Below are positions 1 to 7,033 of a stretch of 64,000 bases of DNA, piece after piece. Numbering within the stretch: the stretch's first letter is position 1; each line of letters begins with the position of its first letter. The DNA comes from Cellulomonas fimi. Lineage in GTDB: Bacteria; Actinomycetota; Actinomycetes; Actinomycetales; Cellulomonadaceae. Made by a program: the position numbers and the translations under genes. The notes under the pieces are model-generated. The model saw nothing but the letters and a program-made list of their open reading frames with translations, was not told the origin of the DNA and searched no databases. The stretch covers positions 1 to 64,000 of the forward strand of contig NZ_JAPESW010000019.1 in the NCBI RefSeq assembly GCF_028527925.1, in the 5' to 3' direction.

Positions 1-1
1 G

Positions 2-649
2 CCCGGGTACGCCGAGACGTACGGCCGCGACCTCGTGACGGGCGCGCCGTTCGAGGCCGACCAGTACAAGGCCCTCAACCCGGAGGGGCGGGCGCTGCTG
101 CGCGCCGTGCCGTACGTGCCGCCGCACCACCTGCCGTCGGAGGACCTGCCGCTCCAGCTGGTCACGGGCCGCACGATCTACCACTTCCACACCCGGACCA
201 AGACGGGCCGGGTGCCGCAGCTGCGGGACGCCGCCCCGGACGTGTGGGTCGAGCTCTCGGCGCACGACGCCGAGGCCCGTGGCATCGCCGAGGGCGACCG
301 CGTGCTGGTCCGCACGGAACGCGGGTCGGTCGAGGGCGCAGCGCGCGTGAGCGACGTCCGGCGCGGGGTGGTGTTCGTGCCGTTCCACTACGGCTACTGG
401 GACACCGAGCCCGGGCACGAGCCCGGCGGGGCCGGCCGGGCCGCGAACGAGCTGACGCCGACCGAGTGGGACGCCGTCTCCAAGCAGCCGCTGTTCAAGA
501 CCGCCGTGTGCCAGGTCGAGCGCGTCGCCGACGGCGCCGGGACGCCCGCGCCCGCCCCGACGACGGGCGCGGCCGCGCCGGCGCGCCGGGGTGTGCGCCC
601 GACCTCGGGTGGGACGCGCGCCGAGGTCCACGAGGAGGTGGCGACGTGA
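2..649 (+). CDS. Molybdopterin oxidoreductase, C-terminal part (5' truncated by window edge)
   Basis: The reading frame is open from base 2, so the gene starts upstream of the window; 215 codons are visible. The visible part is the molydopterin dinucleotide-binding domain that closes bis-MGD enzymes such as formate dehydrogenase and nitrate reductase: LVTGRTIYHFHTRTKTGR binds cofactor, GDRVLVRTERGSVEGAARV is the barrel strand pair, and VFVPFHYGYWD with ANELTPTEWDAVSKQPLFK is the typical end. The tail after about residue 175 is Pro/Ala-rich. The next gene overlaps the stop (GTGA). The electron donor or acceptor cannot be assigned from this fragment. Confidence 0.85.
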   Translation, partial: PGYAETYGRDLVTGAPFEADQYKALNPEGRALLRAVPYVPPHHLPSEDLPLQLVTGRTIYHFHTRTKTGRVPQLRDAAPDVWVELSAHDAEARGIAEGDRVLVRTERGSVEGAARVSDVRRGVVFVPFHYGYWDTEPGHEPGGAGRAANELTPTEWDAVSKQPLFKTAVCQVERVADGAGTPAPAPTTGAAAPARRGVRPTSGGTRAEVHEEVAT

Positions 650-1128
650 AGCTGGGGCTCGCGCTGCGCGAGGTGCACCGCTCGGAGACCGAGCTCGCCG
701 AGGCGCTCCTGCACCTGTCGGAACGGCACGCGGTCGTCCACGACGTGCACCTCATGGCCCGGGACCTCGCCGCATGGTCGGTCGACCACGTGCGGCAGGT
801 CGCTGAGGCCGCGCACGACCACGACGAGGACCTCGACCCGGACCCGGTGCGCGACCCCGGCGTGACGCGGCGGGTCCGCGAGCGGCTCTCCGAGGCGCTG
901 GGCCGGGCCCGGGCGCCCGAGCTCGCGCTGCTGTCGGACCTGCGGACCGTGTACGTCCTCGCGCACGGCGTCGCCTCGGACTGGGAGCTCATCGGCCAGG
1001 CGGCACAGGGCGTGCGCGCACGCGACCTCGTCGACCTGTCGCAGCGCTGCCGGTCGGAGACGATCCGGCAGGCACGCTGGGCGGACGCGATGCTCAAGGA
1101 GTCGGCGACCCAGATCCTCGTGTCCTGA
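646..1128 (+). CDS. Hypothetical helical protein coupled to the molybdopterin oxidoreductase
   Basis: This 160-residue protein starts with GTG inside the preceding stop (GTGA), so it is translationally coupled to the oxidoreductase. It is predicted to be all-helical and soluble, with several His residues and an acidic stretch (EAAHDHDEDLDPD) near residue 65. There is no signal peptide or membrane segment. The spacing suggests an accessory or chaperone-like partner of the molybdoenzyme, but no family was recognised and this role is inferred from position only. Confidence 0.7.
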   Translation: MKLGLALREVHRSETELAEALLHLSERHAVVHDVHLMARDLAAWSVDHVRQVAEAAHDHDEDLDPDPVRDPGVTRRVRERLSEALGRARAPELALLSDLRTVYVLAHGVASDWELIGQAAQGVRARDLVDLSQRCRSETIRQARWADAMLKESATQILVS

Positions 1129-1211
1129 CGGCTGCGGCCACCGCCGCGAGCGCCGATCGGTCGGGACCGAGGTCCGGTCCGCGGCGCCGGCGACGGTGGC
1201 AGCGTCGGACC

Positions 1212-1661
1212 ATGGGACGCGCGGCGCGGCGGTGGGTGCTTGGTCTCTCGACGTTCACCCTCGTGGGAGTGGTCGCCGGGGTGCAGGGCTTCCTGTCGGG
1301 CGCGTTCGCACCGCTGGTGGACGATCTCCAGGATGTGCTGCGCCTCACCGGGCCCGTCGTGCCGGCCGTCGCGCTGGCGGTGCTCGTCGGCGTCCCGCAG
1401 CTCGTCGTCCTCATGACGGCGCTGCGCCGTGCCGCGGGCGCGCCGACCGTCGCGGTGCTCGGCGGCGCGCTCCTCGCCGGGTGGGTCGCGGCGCAGCTGC
1501 CGCTCGTCGGCTGGACGTCGCCCGTGCAGTGGGCGTTCGCCGCCGTCGGTCTCGCCGAGTGCGTCGCCGGCCTGCGCTGGCGTCGGTCGAGGGATGGACG
1601 CGTGCGAGCGGCGGGGACGACGACGGGGACGGCCCGTGCGGACCGTCCCCGTCGGAGCTGA
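1212..1661 (+). CDS. Small multi-pass membrane protein, unknown function
   Basis: This 149-residue protein has about four hydrophobic segments: near residues 8-30, 45-70 (VVPAVALAVLVGVPQLVVLM), 80-97 and 103-118. It ends in an Arg-rich cytoplasmic tail. No catalytic motif was seen. The ribosome binding site is weak, so the ATG at 1212 is the best but not the only possible start. It stands alone between the oxidoreductase pair and the minus-strand csbD gene. Confidence 0.55.
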   Translation: MGRAARRWVLGLSTFTLVGVVAGVQGFLSGAFAPLVDDLQDVLRLTGPVVPAVALAVLVGVPQLVVLMTALRRAAGAPTVAVLGGALLAGWVAAQLPLVGWTSPVQWAFAAVGLAECVAGLRWRRSRDGRVRAAGTTTGTARADRPRRS

Positions 1662-1683
1662 CCGGTCGAGCCGGTGCAGCGGT

Positions 1684-1875
1684 CTACTTGAAGGCGTCCT
1701 TGACGTCGTCGACGGCGTCGCGTGCCTTGTCACCGGCCTGCTTGACGTTGGCCGACGTCTGGTCCGCCTGGCCCTCGGCCTCGAGGCGCTCGTCGCCGGT
1801 CGCCCGGCCGGCGCCCTCCTTGACCTTGCCCTTCGCCTCTTCGGCGGCGTGCTCGATCTTGTCGTCCAGACCCAT
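1684..1875 (-). CDS. csbD: CsbD family stress protein
   Basis: This 63-residue, highly charged protein starts MGLDDKIEHAAEEAKGKVKE and contains the KGKVKEGAGRATGD motif typical of CsbD/YjbJ proteins. These are small amphipathic helical proteins induced in general stress responses in many bacteria; their biochemical role is not settled. A clear purine-rich ribosome binding site (GAGAGGAGA) lies just upstream on the minus strand. The small membrane gene at 1915-2070 lies upstream on the same strand, suggesting a two-gene stress unit. Confidence 0.88.
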   Translation of the reverse strand: MGLDDKIEHAAEEAKGKVKEGAGRATGDERLEAEGQADQTSANVKQAGDKARDAVDDVKDAFK

Positions 1876-1914
1876 GGGTCTCTCCTCTCGTGCGGCGCGG
1901 TCGTGGGCGGGGTG

Positions 1915-2070
1915 TCAGACGGCGCGACGGCCTCTGCCGACGAGCCAGCCGATCAGGCTGACGACGAGCAGGATGACGCCGATCCACAGCAGGACCTTCG
2001 CGGCCTCGACGGCGACGCCGAGGACGATCATCACCACACCGGCGATGATGAGGATGAGCCACAGAGCCAT
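1915..2070 (-). CDS. Small hydrophobic membrane protein
   Basis: This 51-residue protein begins MALWLILIIAGVVMIVLGV and consists of two transmembrane helices joined by a short loop (VEAAK), ending in GRGRRAV. The ATG at 2070 is preceded by GAGAGAGGC, a good ribosome binding site; a longer in-frame extension would add a basic, non-hydrophobic leader and is rejected. Proteins of this size beside csbD are common in actinobacteria (DUF6131-like). Function unknown, possibly envelope stress. Confidence 0.65.
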   Translation of the reverse strand: MALWLILIIAGVVMIVLGVAVEAAKVLLWIGVILLVVSLIGWLVGRGRRAV

Positions 2071-2231
2071 CTGACTGCCTCTCTCGACCCGGTAGCCGGG
2101 GTTGGCCGCCGGACGTCCACGACCGCGTTTCTCCAGTCGCAACTCCTTCATGGTCGTGCGACCAGGGGCACGCCGCACCTCGGGCGGGCCCGCAGGAACG
2201 GTGGTAGGCGGGGTGAAATGTCCGGCTCGGC

Positions 2232-2606
2232 TCAGGACTGCGCGGTCGCCGGCTCGACGAGGTACGTGCCGTGCCCTTCGATCACCAGACCGTCGGCGAA
2301 CCGCAGCACCTCGTCGACGAGGCCGCCCGACTGGTTGCGGTAGCCGATGACGAGGACGTCGACGCCCGCGTGCACCCGTTCGACGGAGAACCGCAGGTCA
2401 GGGAGCCGGCGGAGGCCTTCCGTCCAGTACCCGCGCAGCGCGTCCTTGCCGCGCAGCACGCCCGCGGACCCAGGGACGAGGCGGGCCGCGAGGGGTGACG
2501 TGAAGACGACGTCGTCCGCGAAGTGGTCGAGCACTGCCTCGAGGTCGTGGGCGTTCCAGGCCGCCAGCCAGGTCGCGGCGAACGCGTGCGGGTCGGGCAC
2601 GGGCAT
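2232..2606 (-). CDS. SnoaL-like / NTF2-fold nuclear transport factor 2 family protein
   Basis: This 124-residue protein fits a SnoaL-like cone fold: FAATWLAAWNAHDLEAVLDHFADDVVF at the start, a GKDALRGYWTEGL helix, and a closing beta sheet (VDVLVIGYRNQSG). Such proteins are small ligand-binding or isomerase domains; the substrate is unknown. The start at 2606 is supported by CACACT six bases upstream on the minus strand, a leaderless arrangement. It diverges from the SAM-IV-controlled operon, with an inverted repeat between them. Confidence 0.75.
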   Translation of the reverse strand: MPVPDPHAFAATWLAAWNAHDLEAVLDHFADDVVFTSPLAARLVPGSAGVLRGKDALRGYWTEGLRRLPDLRFSVERVHAGVDVLVIGYRNQSGGLVDEVLRFADGLVIEGHGTYLVEPATAQS

Positions 2607-2631
2607 GCGGGCAGTGTGGCACCGCGAGGTG

Positions 2632-2661
2632 CGCATCGTGGACGCCGATGTCCACGATGCG
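2632..2661. repeat. Perfect inverted repeat, candidate operator
   Basis: Two perfect 12-bp arms (CGCATCGTGGAC and its complement) flank a 6-bp loop. It lies between the start of the minus-strand SnoaL-like gene (2606) and the plus-strand promoter at 2683-2711, a position suited to a dimeric repressor acting on either gene. It lacks the GC-rich look of a terminator. Confidence 0.6.
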
Positions 2662-2682
2662 AGAACCCGTCCGGTGCAATAC

Positions 2683-2711
2683 TTGACTGCGACGGTAGGG
2701 ATTTCTAGTGT
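2683..2711 (+). promoter_or_regulatory. Sigma70-type promoter of the SAM-IV/LLM transcript
   Basis: TTGACT at 2683-2688, a 17-bp spacer and TAGTGT at 2706-2711 form a good housekeeping promoter. The expected transcription start near 2718 is about 20 nt before the riboswitch at 2740. Confidence 0.65.
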
Positions 2712-2739
2712 GCTCGTCACCGGGGTCGCCAGACCTCGG

Positions 2740-2866
2740 GGTCATGGGCTCCAGCACCGAGCCCCGGCTCGCTGGACGGCAAGCCTCCCGCGCGGCGGGG
2801 TGCCCCGGGTGACGACCAGGCCGAGAGCGCACCGCTCGCGGCAACGGTGCGGACGCAGGCGCACGG
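2740..2866 (+). ncRNA. SAM-IV riboswitch 1
   Basis: The element opens with GGTCATGGG and closes P1 with GACGACC at 2811-2817. In between lie CTCCAGC pairing with GCTGG, CGGCAAGCCTCC, and the hallmark GGGGTGCCCCGGGTGA. A downstream hairpin (GCACCG/CGGTGC, 2828-2850) and the GGACGCAGGCGC tail correspond to the extra helix and pseudoknot of the actinobacterial SAM-IV class. It binds S-adenosylmethionine. It ends just before a strong ribosome binding site (GAGGAGAGAG) for the short ORF at 2887, so control of translation or of the downstream transcript are both possible. Confidence 0.93.
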
Positions 2867-2886
2867 CCTGCCGTGAGGAGAGAGCG

Positions 2887-2964
2887 ATGAGCGGGCGAGC
2901 CCCCGGACGCGCAGCCGTCCTGACGTGTGGCTGTCGCCCCCTGCGCTCCTGTCGCACGCGCTGA
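2887..2964 (+). CDS. Cys-containing leader peptide after the SAM-IV riboswitch
   Basis: This 25-codon ORF starts at an ATG with an excellent Shine-Dalgarno (GAGGAGAGAG) immediately after the riboswitch. The peptide ends LTCGCRPLRSCRTR, with three Cys codons. A hairpin (GTCGGCGC / GCGCCGAC, 2987-3009) follows the stop, and the LLM monooxygenase starts 157 nt later. Short Cys-codon-rich ORFs are known as cysteine-responsive attenuators before sulfur genes in mycobacteria; that role here is inferred. Confidence 0.6.
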   Translation: MSGRAPGRAAVLTCGCRPLRSCRTR

Positions 2965-3121
2965 CACCGGCCCTCGCCGCACCGCCGTCGGCGCCTGGAG
3001 CGCGCCGACCCCGCCGCCCGCCGTCGCGGGCTCCTTCGTCCCACCCCACCGCCACGTCCCGGAACGGACGCGCCCTCGGCGCGCCCGCGACCGGCGTGCA
3101 CCCCAGAGACGGACCCGGACC

Positions 3122-4273
3122 ATGACCGTGACCCCCAGCACCCACCTCGGCCTCGACCTCTCCGACGCCGGCGCCCACCCCGAGGCGTGGCGCGCCACCG
3201 GCTCGGAGCCGCACCGGCTCTTCGACCCCGAGCGCCTCGGCCAGCTCGTCGCGACCGCGCAGCGCGCGACGCTCGACTACGTCCTGTTCGACGACGCGTT
3301 CGCGCTGCACACCAGCCGGGACACGACGCTGCGCGGTCGCCTCGACGCCGCCCTCGTCTCCGCCCGGCTCGCACCGCGCAGCGCCGGGATCGGCATCGTC
3401 GCGACCGTCGACACGACCCACACCGAGCCGTTCCACGTCGCCAAGGCCATCCAGACCATCGACCACGTGAGCCGCGGCCGCGCCGCCTGGCAGGTCGGCT
3501 GGTCCACGACGGACGAGGTCGCCGCCGCGTTCGGCCGCAAGCCCGCGCAGGACGAGGCCGACGCGGTCGCCGAGGCCGACGAGGCCGTCGACGTCGTGCG
3601 CAAGCTCTGGGACAGCTGGGAGGACGACGCCGAGATCCGCGACGTCCCGACCGGCCGGTTCGTCGACCGCGAGAAGATCCACCGCATCGACCACGACGGC
3701 GTGCGGTTCGCCGTGCGCGGGTCGTCGATCACGCCGCGCTCGCCGCAGGGCCAGCCGCCCGTCGTCGTGCGCGTCGGTTCGTCGCCCTCGCTCGTGCTCG
3801 CCGCGCACCGGGCCGACGTCGTGCGCATCCGCGTGACCGACCGCGGGGACGCGGCGCTCCAGCGCGCCGAGATCCGCGCGGCTGCCGCGGCCGTCGGGCG
3901 CGACCCCGACGAGCTGCGGATCGTCGCCGACCTGTTCGTCGTCCTCGGCGAGACCGAGCACGCCGCCCGCGAGCGGCTCGCGCTGCTCGACGCGCTCGCC
4001 GCCCCTGGGTGCCGCACGCACGAGGGTGCCGCGCACGTCGGCACCGCCGCGGACCTGGCCGCGACGATCGAGGAGTGGACGACGACGGGAGCGGTCGACG
4101 GGTTCACGCTGCGACCCGCCGCGCTGCACACCGACGTCGACGGCGTCGCCGACGAGGTCGTCCCGCTGCTGCGCGCGGCCGGCGTCTTCCGTGCGTCCTA
4201 CCCGGGCACGACGTTCCGCGACACGCTCGGGCTGGCTCGGCCCGTCAGCCGCTACTCGACCGCGATCGCCTGA
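3122..4273 (+). CDS. LLM class flavin-dependent oxidoreductase (monooxygenase)
   Basis: This 383-residue enzyme has the bacterial-luciferase-like (F)MN/TIM-barrel fold. HVAKAIQTIDHVSRGRAAWQVGWST matches the flavin-binding HP-xR-A--TID-LS-GR---G region, and ITPRSPQGQPPVVVRVGSSP is the later conserved loop. Relatives oxidise organosulfur compounds, aminopolycarboxylates or alkanes with reduced flavin from a separate reductase. The SAM-IV riboswitch and Cys-rich leader upstream make a role in organic sulfur scavenging likely. No flavin reductase gene is adjacent. The start is the ATG at 3122 with upstream AGAGACGGA. Confidence 0.85.
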   Translation: MTVTPSTHLGLDLSDAGAHPEAWRATGSEPHRLFDPERLGQLVATAQRATLDYVLFDDAFALHTSRDTTLRGRLDAALVSARLAPRSAGIGIVATVDTTHTEPFHVAKAIQTIDHVSRGRAAWQVGWSTTDEVAAAFGRKPAQDEADAVAEADEAVDVVRKLWDSWEDDAEIRDVPTGRFVDREKIHRIDHDGVRFAVRGSSITPRSPQGQPPVVVRVGSSPSLVLAAHRADVVRIRVTDRGDAALQRAEIRAAAAAVGRDPDELRIVADLFVVLGETEHAARERLALLDALAAPGCRTHEGAAHVGTAADLAATIEEWTTTGAVDGFTLRPAALHTDVDGVADEVVPLLRAAGVFRASYPGTTFRDTLGLARPVSRYSTAIA

Positions 4274-4278
4274 GCCGC

Positions 4279-5028
4279 CGACCACGACGAACCGCCCCCG
4301 CAAGCAGCTCCACCTCCGCGCGCACTTCCCGGGTGTGAACAGCACCACGGTGTGGACCGAGCCCGACTCCGGCAGCCAGATCGGCTTCGCGTCGTTCGAG
4401 CACCTCGCCTGCAAGGCCGAGGACGCCGTCTCGACTTCTTCTTCCTCGCCGAGGGCCTGCGCCTGCGCGAGCACAAGGGGAGATCTTCGACCTCGACGTC
4501 GTCGGTCGCCCCGACACGCTGCCCGTGCTCGCCGCGCTCGCCGCTGTCACCGACCGGCTCGGGCTGGTCGGCACGATCAACACGACGTTCAACGAGCCGT
4601 GGGAGATCGCCCGGCAGTTCGCGACGCTCGACGTCCTGTCCGGCGGCCGCGCCGCGTGGAACCCGGCCGCTGTACGAGGGGCTGGTCCGGGCGCAGGCCG
4701 CGCGACGGCACGACCCGGCGGCCGTCGGGAAGGTGACGAGCTTCCGCACGATCGAGGAGGCCGTCGAGCGCGGACCGGCCCTGGTCGGCTCGCCCGAGCG
4801 CGTCGCCGAGAAGATCCTCGACTACCACCGCTCCTACGGGCACGACCTGCAGTCCGTCTCGTCAACCACCTGCTCGAGCCGTCGCGTCAGGAGGACGTGC
4901 TGCGCCGGTTCGCCGAGGAGGTGTTCCCGCTCGTGCAGGCCGAGGTCGGCACCACCCTGTGGACCGCGGCCGACGAGCGGCGCGCCGCCGGGTTCACCGC
5001 CACGTCGTCGGTGCCCCAGCCCGTCTGA
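4279..5028 (+). pseudogene. Decayed chimeric LLM flavin monooxygenase remnant
   Basis: Translated segments in changing frames form a broken LLM enzyme. KQLHLRAHFPGVNSTTVWT and IGFASFEHLA (about 4306-4420) and DFFFLAEGLRLREHKG resemble the NtaA/DszA N-terminus. DLDVVGRPDTLPVLAALAAV and TINTTFNEPWEIARQFATLD (to about 4665) continue it. The text then jumps to a different luciferase-like C-terminus (FRTIEEAVERGPALVGSPER, then VNHLLEPSRQEDVLRRFAEE) ending at 5028. At least four frame changes, no clear start codon and a missing middle of roughly 200 residues show it is not functional. It probably arose by deletion between two neighbouring LLM genes. Confidence 0.8.
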
Positions 5029-5031
5029 CGC

Positions 5032-5087
5032 CCGGACCGGCCGTCCCGTCGCCGTCGGGGGACCCGACGGGACGGCCTCCGGTCCGG
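5032..5087 (+). terminator. Strong hairpin terminator after the LLM region
   Basis: CCGTCCCGTCG (5041-5051) pairs with CGACGGGACGG (5065-5075), and outer arms CCGGACCGG (5032-5040) and CCGGTCCGG (5079-5087) extend the stem. There is no T-run, as is usual in actinobacteria. Confidence 0.75.
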
Positions 5088-5136
5088 GTCGGGGGCAGGA
5101 CTGACGCGGGTGCGTCCCGCGCGGGAACATGCCGAC

Positions 5137-6543
5137 ATGACATCTGACGGTCCCCGGGAGGACGGGAGCACGGAGCCGCACGACGGGTCCGACGGCGGGC
5201 CGCCCGTCGCCGACGGCGTCGCCGTCGAGCGGCACGCGTCGTGGCTCGAGCTGTTCTTCGACCTCGTCGCCGTGGCCGGCATCGGCGCGCTCGCGCACCT
5301 CCTCGCGCAGGAGCGCACGGGCGTCGGGCTCGGCATCTACGTGCTCGCGTTCGCCGCGTTCTGGCTCGTGTGGGCGTGCTTCACGACGTACGCCGACATC
5401 GCCGGCGAGACGACACGCACGGTCACGATGCTCGCCGGGATGCTCGCGCTCGGCGTCATGACGGCGGCCGTCCCCGGCATCGAGGACGAGCACCAGCGCG
5501 CGTTCGCGATCGCCTACGTGGTCGGCCGGGTCGTCGCCTCGCGGCCGTGGCGCCGGGCGGCCGTCGTCGTCGACCTGCCCCTCGTCCAGACCGGCGCCGG
5601 CGTGCTCCCATGGGTGGTGTCGTGGTGGGTCGACGGCCCGGCCGTCTACTGGCTGTGGGCCGTCGGGCTCGTGCTGGATCTCGGCGTGCTCCTCGCGAGC
5701 ACGCGGTCGCGCCTGCTTGCGTCCGCGCAGGCCCGCCTGGACCGTGCGCTGGAGGCGCGGCAGCGCCGGCGCGCCGAGCATCCTCGGCGGCAGCACGGTC
5801 CGCGACGTCCGCACGACGAAGGTCTGCGCGTCGGTCGTGACGGTGCGCCGGGGCCCGCCGGGCGCGCCGTGCCGACCACGATCCAGGTGCTCGGAGCCGA
5901 CGTGCCGCACCTCGGCGAGCGGATGAGCCTCTTCGTCCTCATCGTGCTGGGGGAGTCCCTGATCCAGGTGATCGAGGGCGCGAGCGAGGGGGACTGGGGC
6001 CGGTCGCTCGCCGTCGCCGGGCTCGGCGCGTTCGCGCTGCTCGTGGGCCTGTGGGCCGTGGCGGTGCGCTGGGGCTCGGCCGGCGTGGCGCTGCTGCCGC
6101 CGGGCTCGCTCGAGCCGCGGCTCGCCTGGGCGGCGCACCTCGTCTCGACGTGCGCGCTCGCCGCCGTCGCCGCGACACTGGCCCCCTTCGTCGCCGACCC
6201 GGACGCCCTCGTGCCGGACCGCGACCGCTGGTTCGCGGTCGGCGCGTACGCGACATACGCGCTGGTCGCCACGACGATCCACGTGGTGCTGGCCGTGCGC
6301 GGCGACAGGGCCGACGGCGTCGACCGCCCGGCCGGCCGACGGGCGAGCGCCCAGCGCGCCGTCGCGATCGGGCTGCCGGCGCTCGTCGTCGTCTCGCTCG
6401 CGGGCGTGCACGTGGACCCGCCCGCGGTCCGGCTCGTGTGGCTCCTGGCCGTCGGGGTCGTCCTCGTCCCGGTCGTGCTCGCGGTGCTCCGGCGCGGCGC
6501 CGCACGCGCGGCCCGTCGCGCCCTTGCACCTCACGTGACGTGA
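5137..6543 (+). CDS. ltrA: Low temperature requirement protein A (LtrA) family membrane protein
   Basis: This 468-residue integral membrane protein opens with the LtrA signature (RHASWLELFFDLVAVAGIGALAHLL, residues about 33-57), followed by AFWLVWACFTTYADI and the mid-protein LGERMSLFVLIVLGESLIQV. About ten membrane helices are expected. A long Arg/Pro-rich hydrophilic loop sits near residues 190-245. The molecular function of LtrA proteins is not established. The ATG at 5137 is chosen because GAACAT lies six bases upstream (leaderless pattern); a GTG at 5110 is possible. The gene stands alone after a terminator. Confidence 0.85.
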   Translation: MTSDGPREDGSTEPHDGSDGGPPVADGVAVERHASWLELFFDLVAVAGIGALAHLLAQERTGVGLGIYVLAFAAFWLVWACFTTYADIAGETTRTVTMLAGMLALGVMTAAVPGIEDEHQRAFAIAYVVGRVVASRPWRRAAVVVDLPLVQTGAGVLPWVVSWWVDGPAVYWLWAVGLVLDLGVLLASTRSRLLASAQARLDRALEARQRRRAEHPRRQHGPRRPHDEGLRVGRDGAPGPAGRAVPTTIQVLGADVPHLGERMSLFVLIVLGESLIQVIEGASEGDWGRSLAVAGLGAFALLVGLWAVAVRWGSAGVALLPPGSLEPRLAWAAHLVSTCALAAVAATLAPFVADPDALVPDRDRWFAVGAYATYALVATTIHVVLAVRGDRADGVDRPAGRRASAQRAVAIGLPALVVVSLAGVHVDPPAVRLVWLLAVGVVLVPVVLAVLRRGAARAARRALAPHVT

Positions 6544-6603
6544 GGGCCTAGCGTCGGCGGTGCGGGCGCCGGTGCCCGCGGCATGTCCGAGCGGGAGGCT
6601 GCG

Positions 6604-6984
6604 ATGACCCAGCTGGTGCCCTACCTGACCGTGCACGACGCCGCGAAGGCCGTCGAGTACTACGCCGCCGCGTTCGGCGCGACGGAGACCGGCGAGCGGT
6701 ACACCGAGGACGACGGGCGGATCGGCTTCGCGGCGCTCGCGATCGGCGGCCGGCCCTTCTACCTGTCCGACGAGTTCCACGACTTCGGCGCGTACGCCCC
6801 GGCCACGCTCGGACACGCGACGGCAGCCGTCGTGCTGGAGGTCGACGACGTCGACGCCGTGTACGCGCGGGCGGTGGCGGCGGGCGCGACGGTCGACCGC
6901 GAGCCCGCTGACCAGGGCGACGAGCGGCGCGGCTGGCTCGTCGACCCGTTCGGACACCGCTGGGCGATCCACTCGCCGCTCTGA
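6604..6984 (+). CDS. VOC/PhnB-like glyoxalase-fold protein
   Basis: This 126-residue single VOC domain starts MTQLVPYLTVHDAAKAVEYYAAAFGA and ends WLVDPFGHRWAIHSPL, the typical paired beta-alpha-beta-beta-beta modules. The ribosome binding site GGGAGG lies 7 nt before the ATG. PhnB-like proteins are often of unknown substrate; metal ligands are incomplete, so an enzymatic role is unproven. It precedes the MerR-VOC fusion at 7034, and the two may form an operon (49 nt gap). Confidence 0.82.
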   Translation: MTQLVPYLTVHDAAKAVEYYAAAFGATETGERYTEDDGRIGFAALAIGGRPFYLSDEFHDFGAYAPATLGHATAAVVLEVDDVDAVYARAVAAGATVDREPADQGDERRGWLVDPFGHRWAIHSPL

Positions 6985-7033
6985 ACCGCGGCGGCACGGG
7001 CCGGTGGGTCCCGACGAGGGCGAGGCGGGCGGG

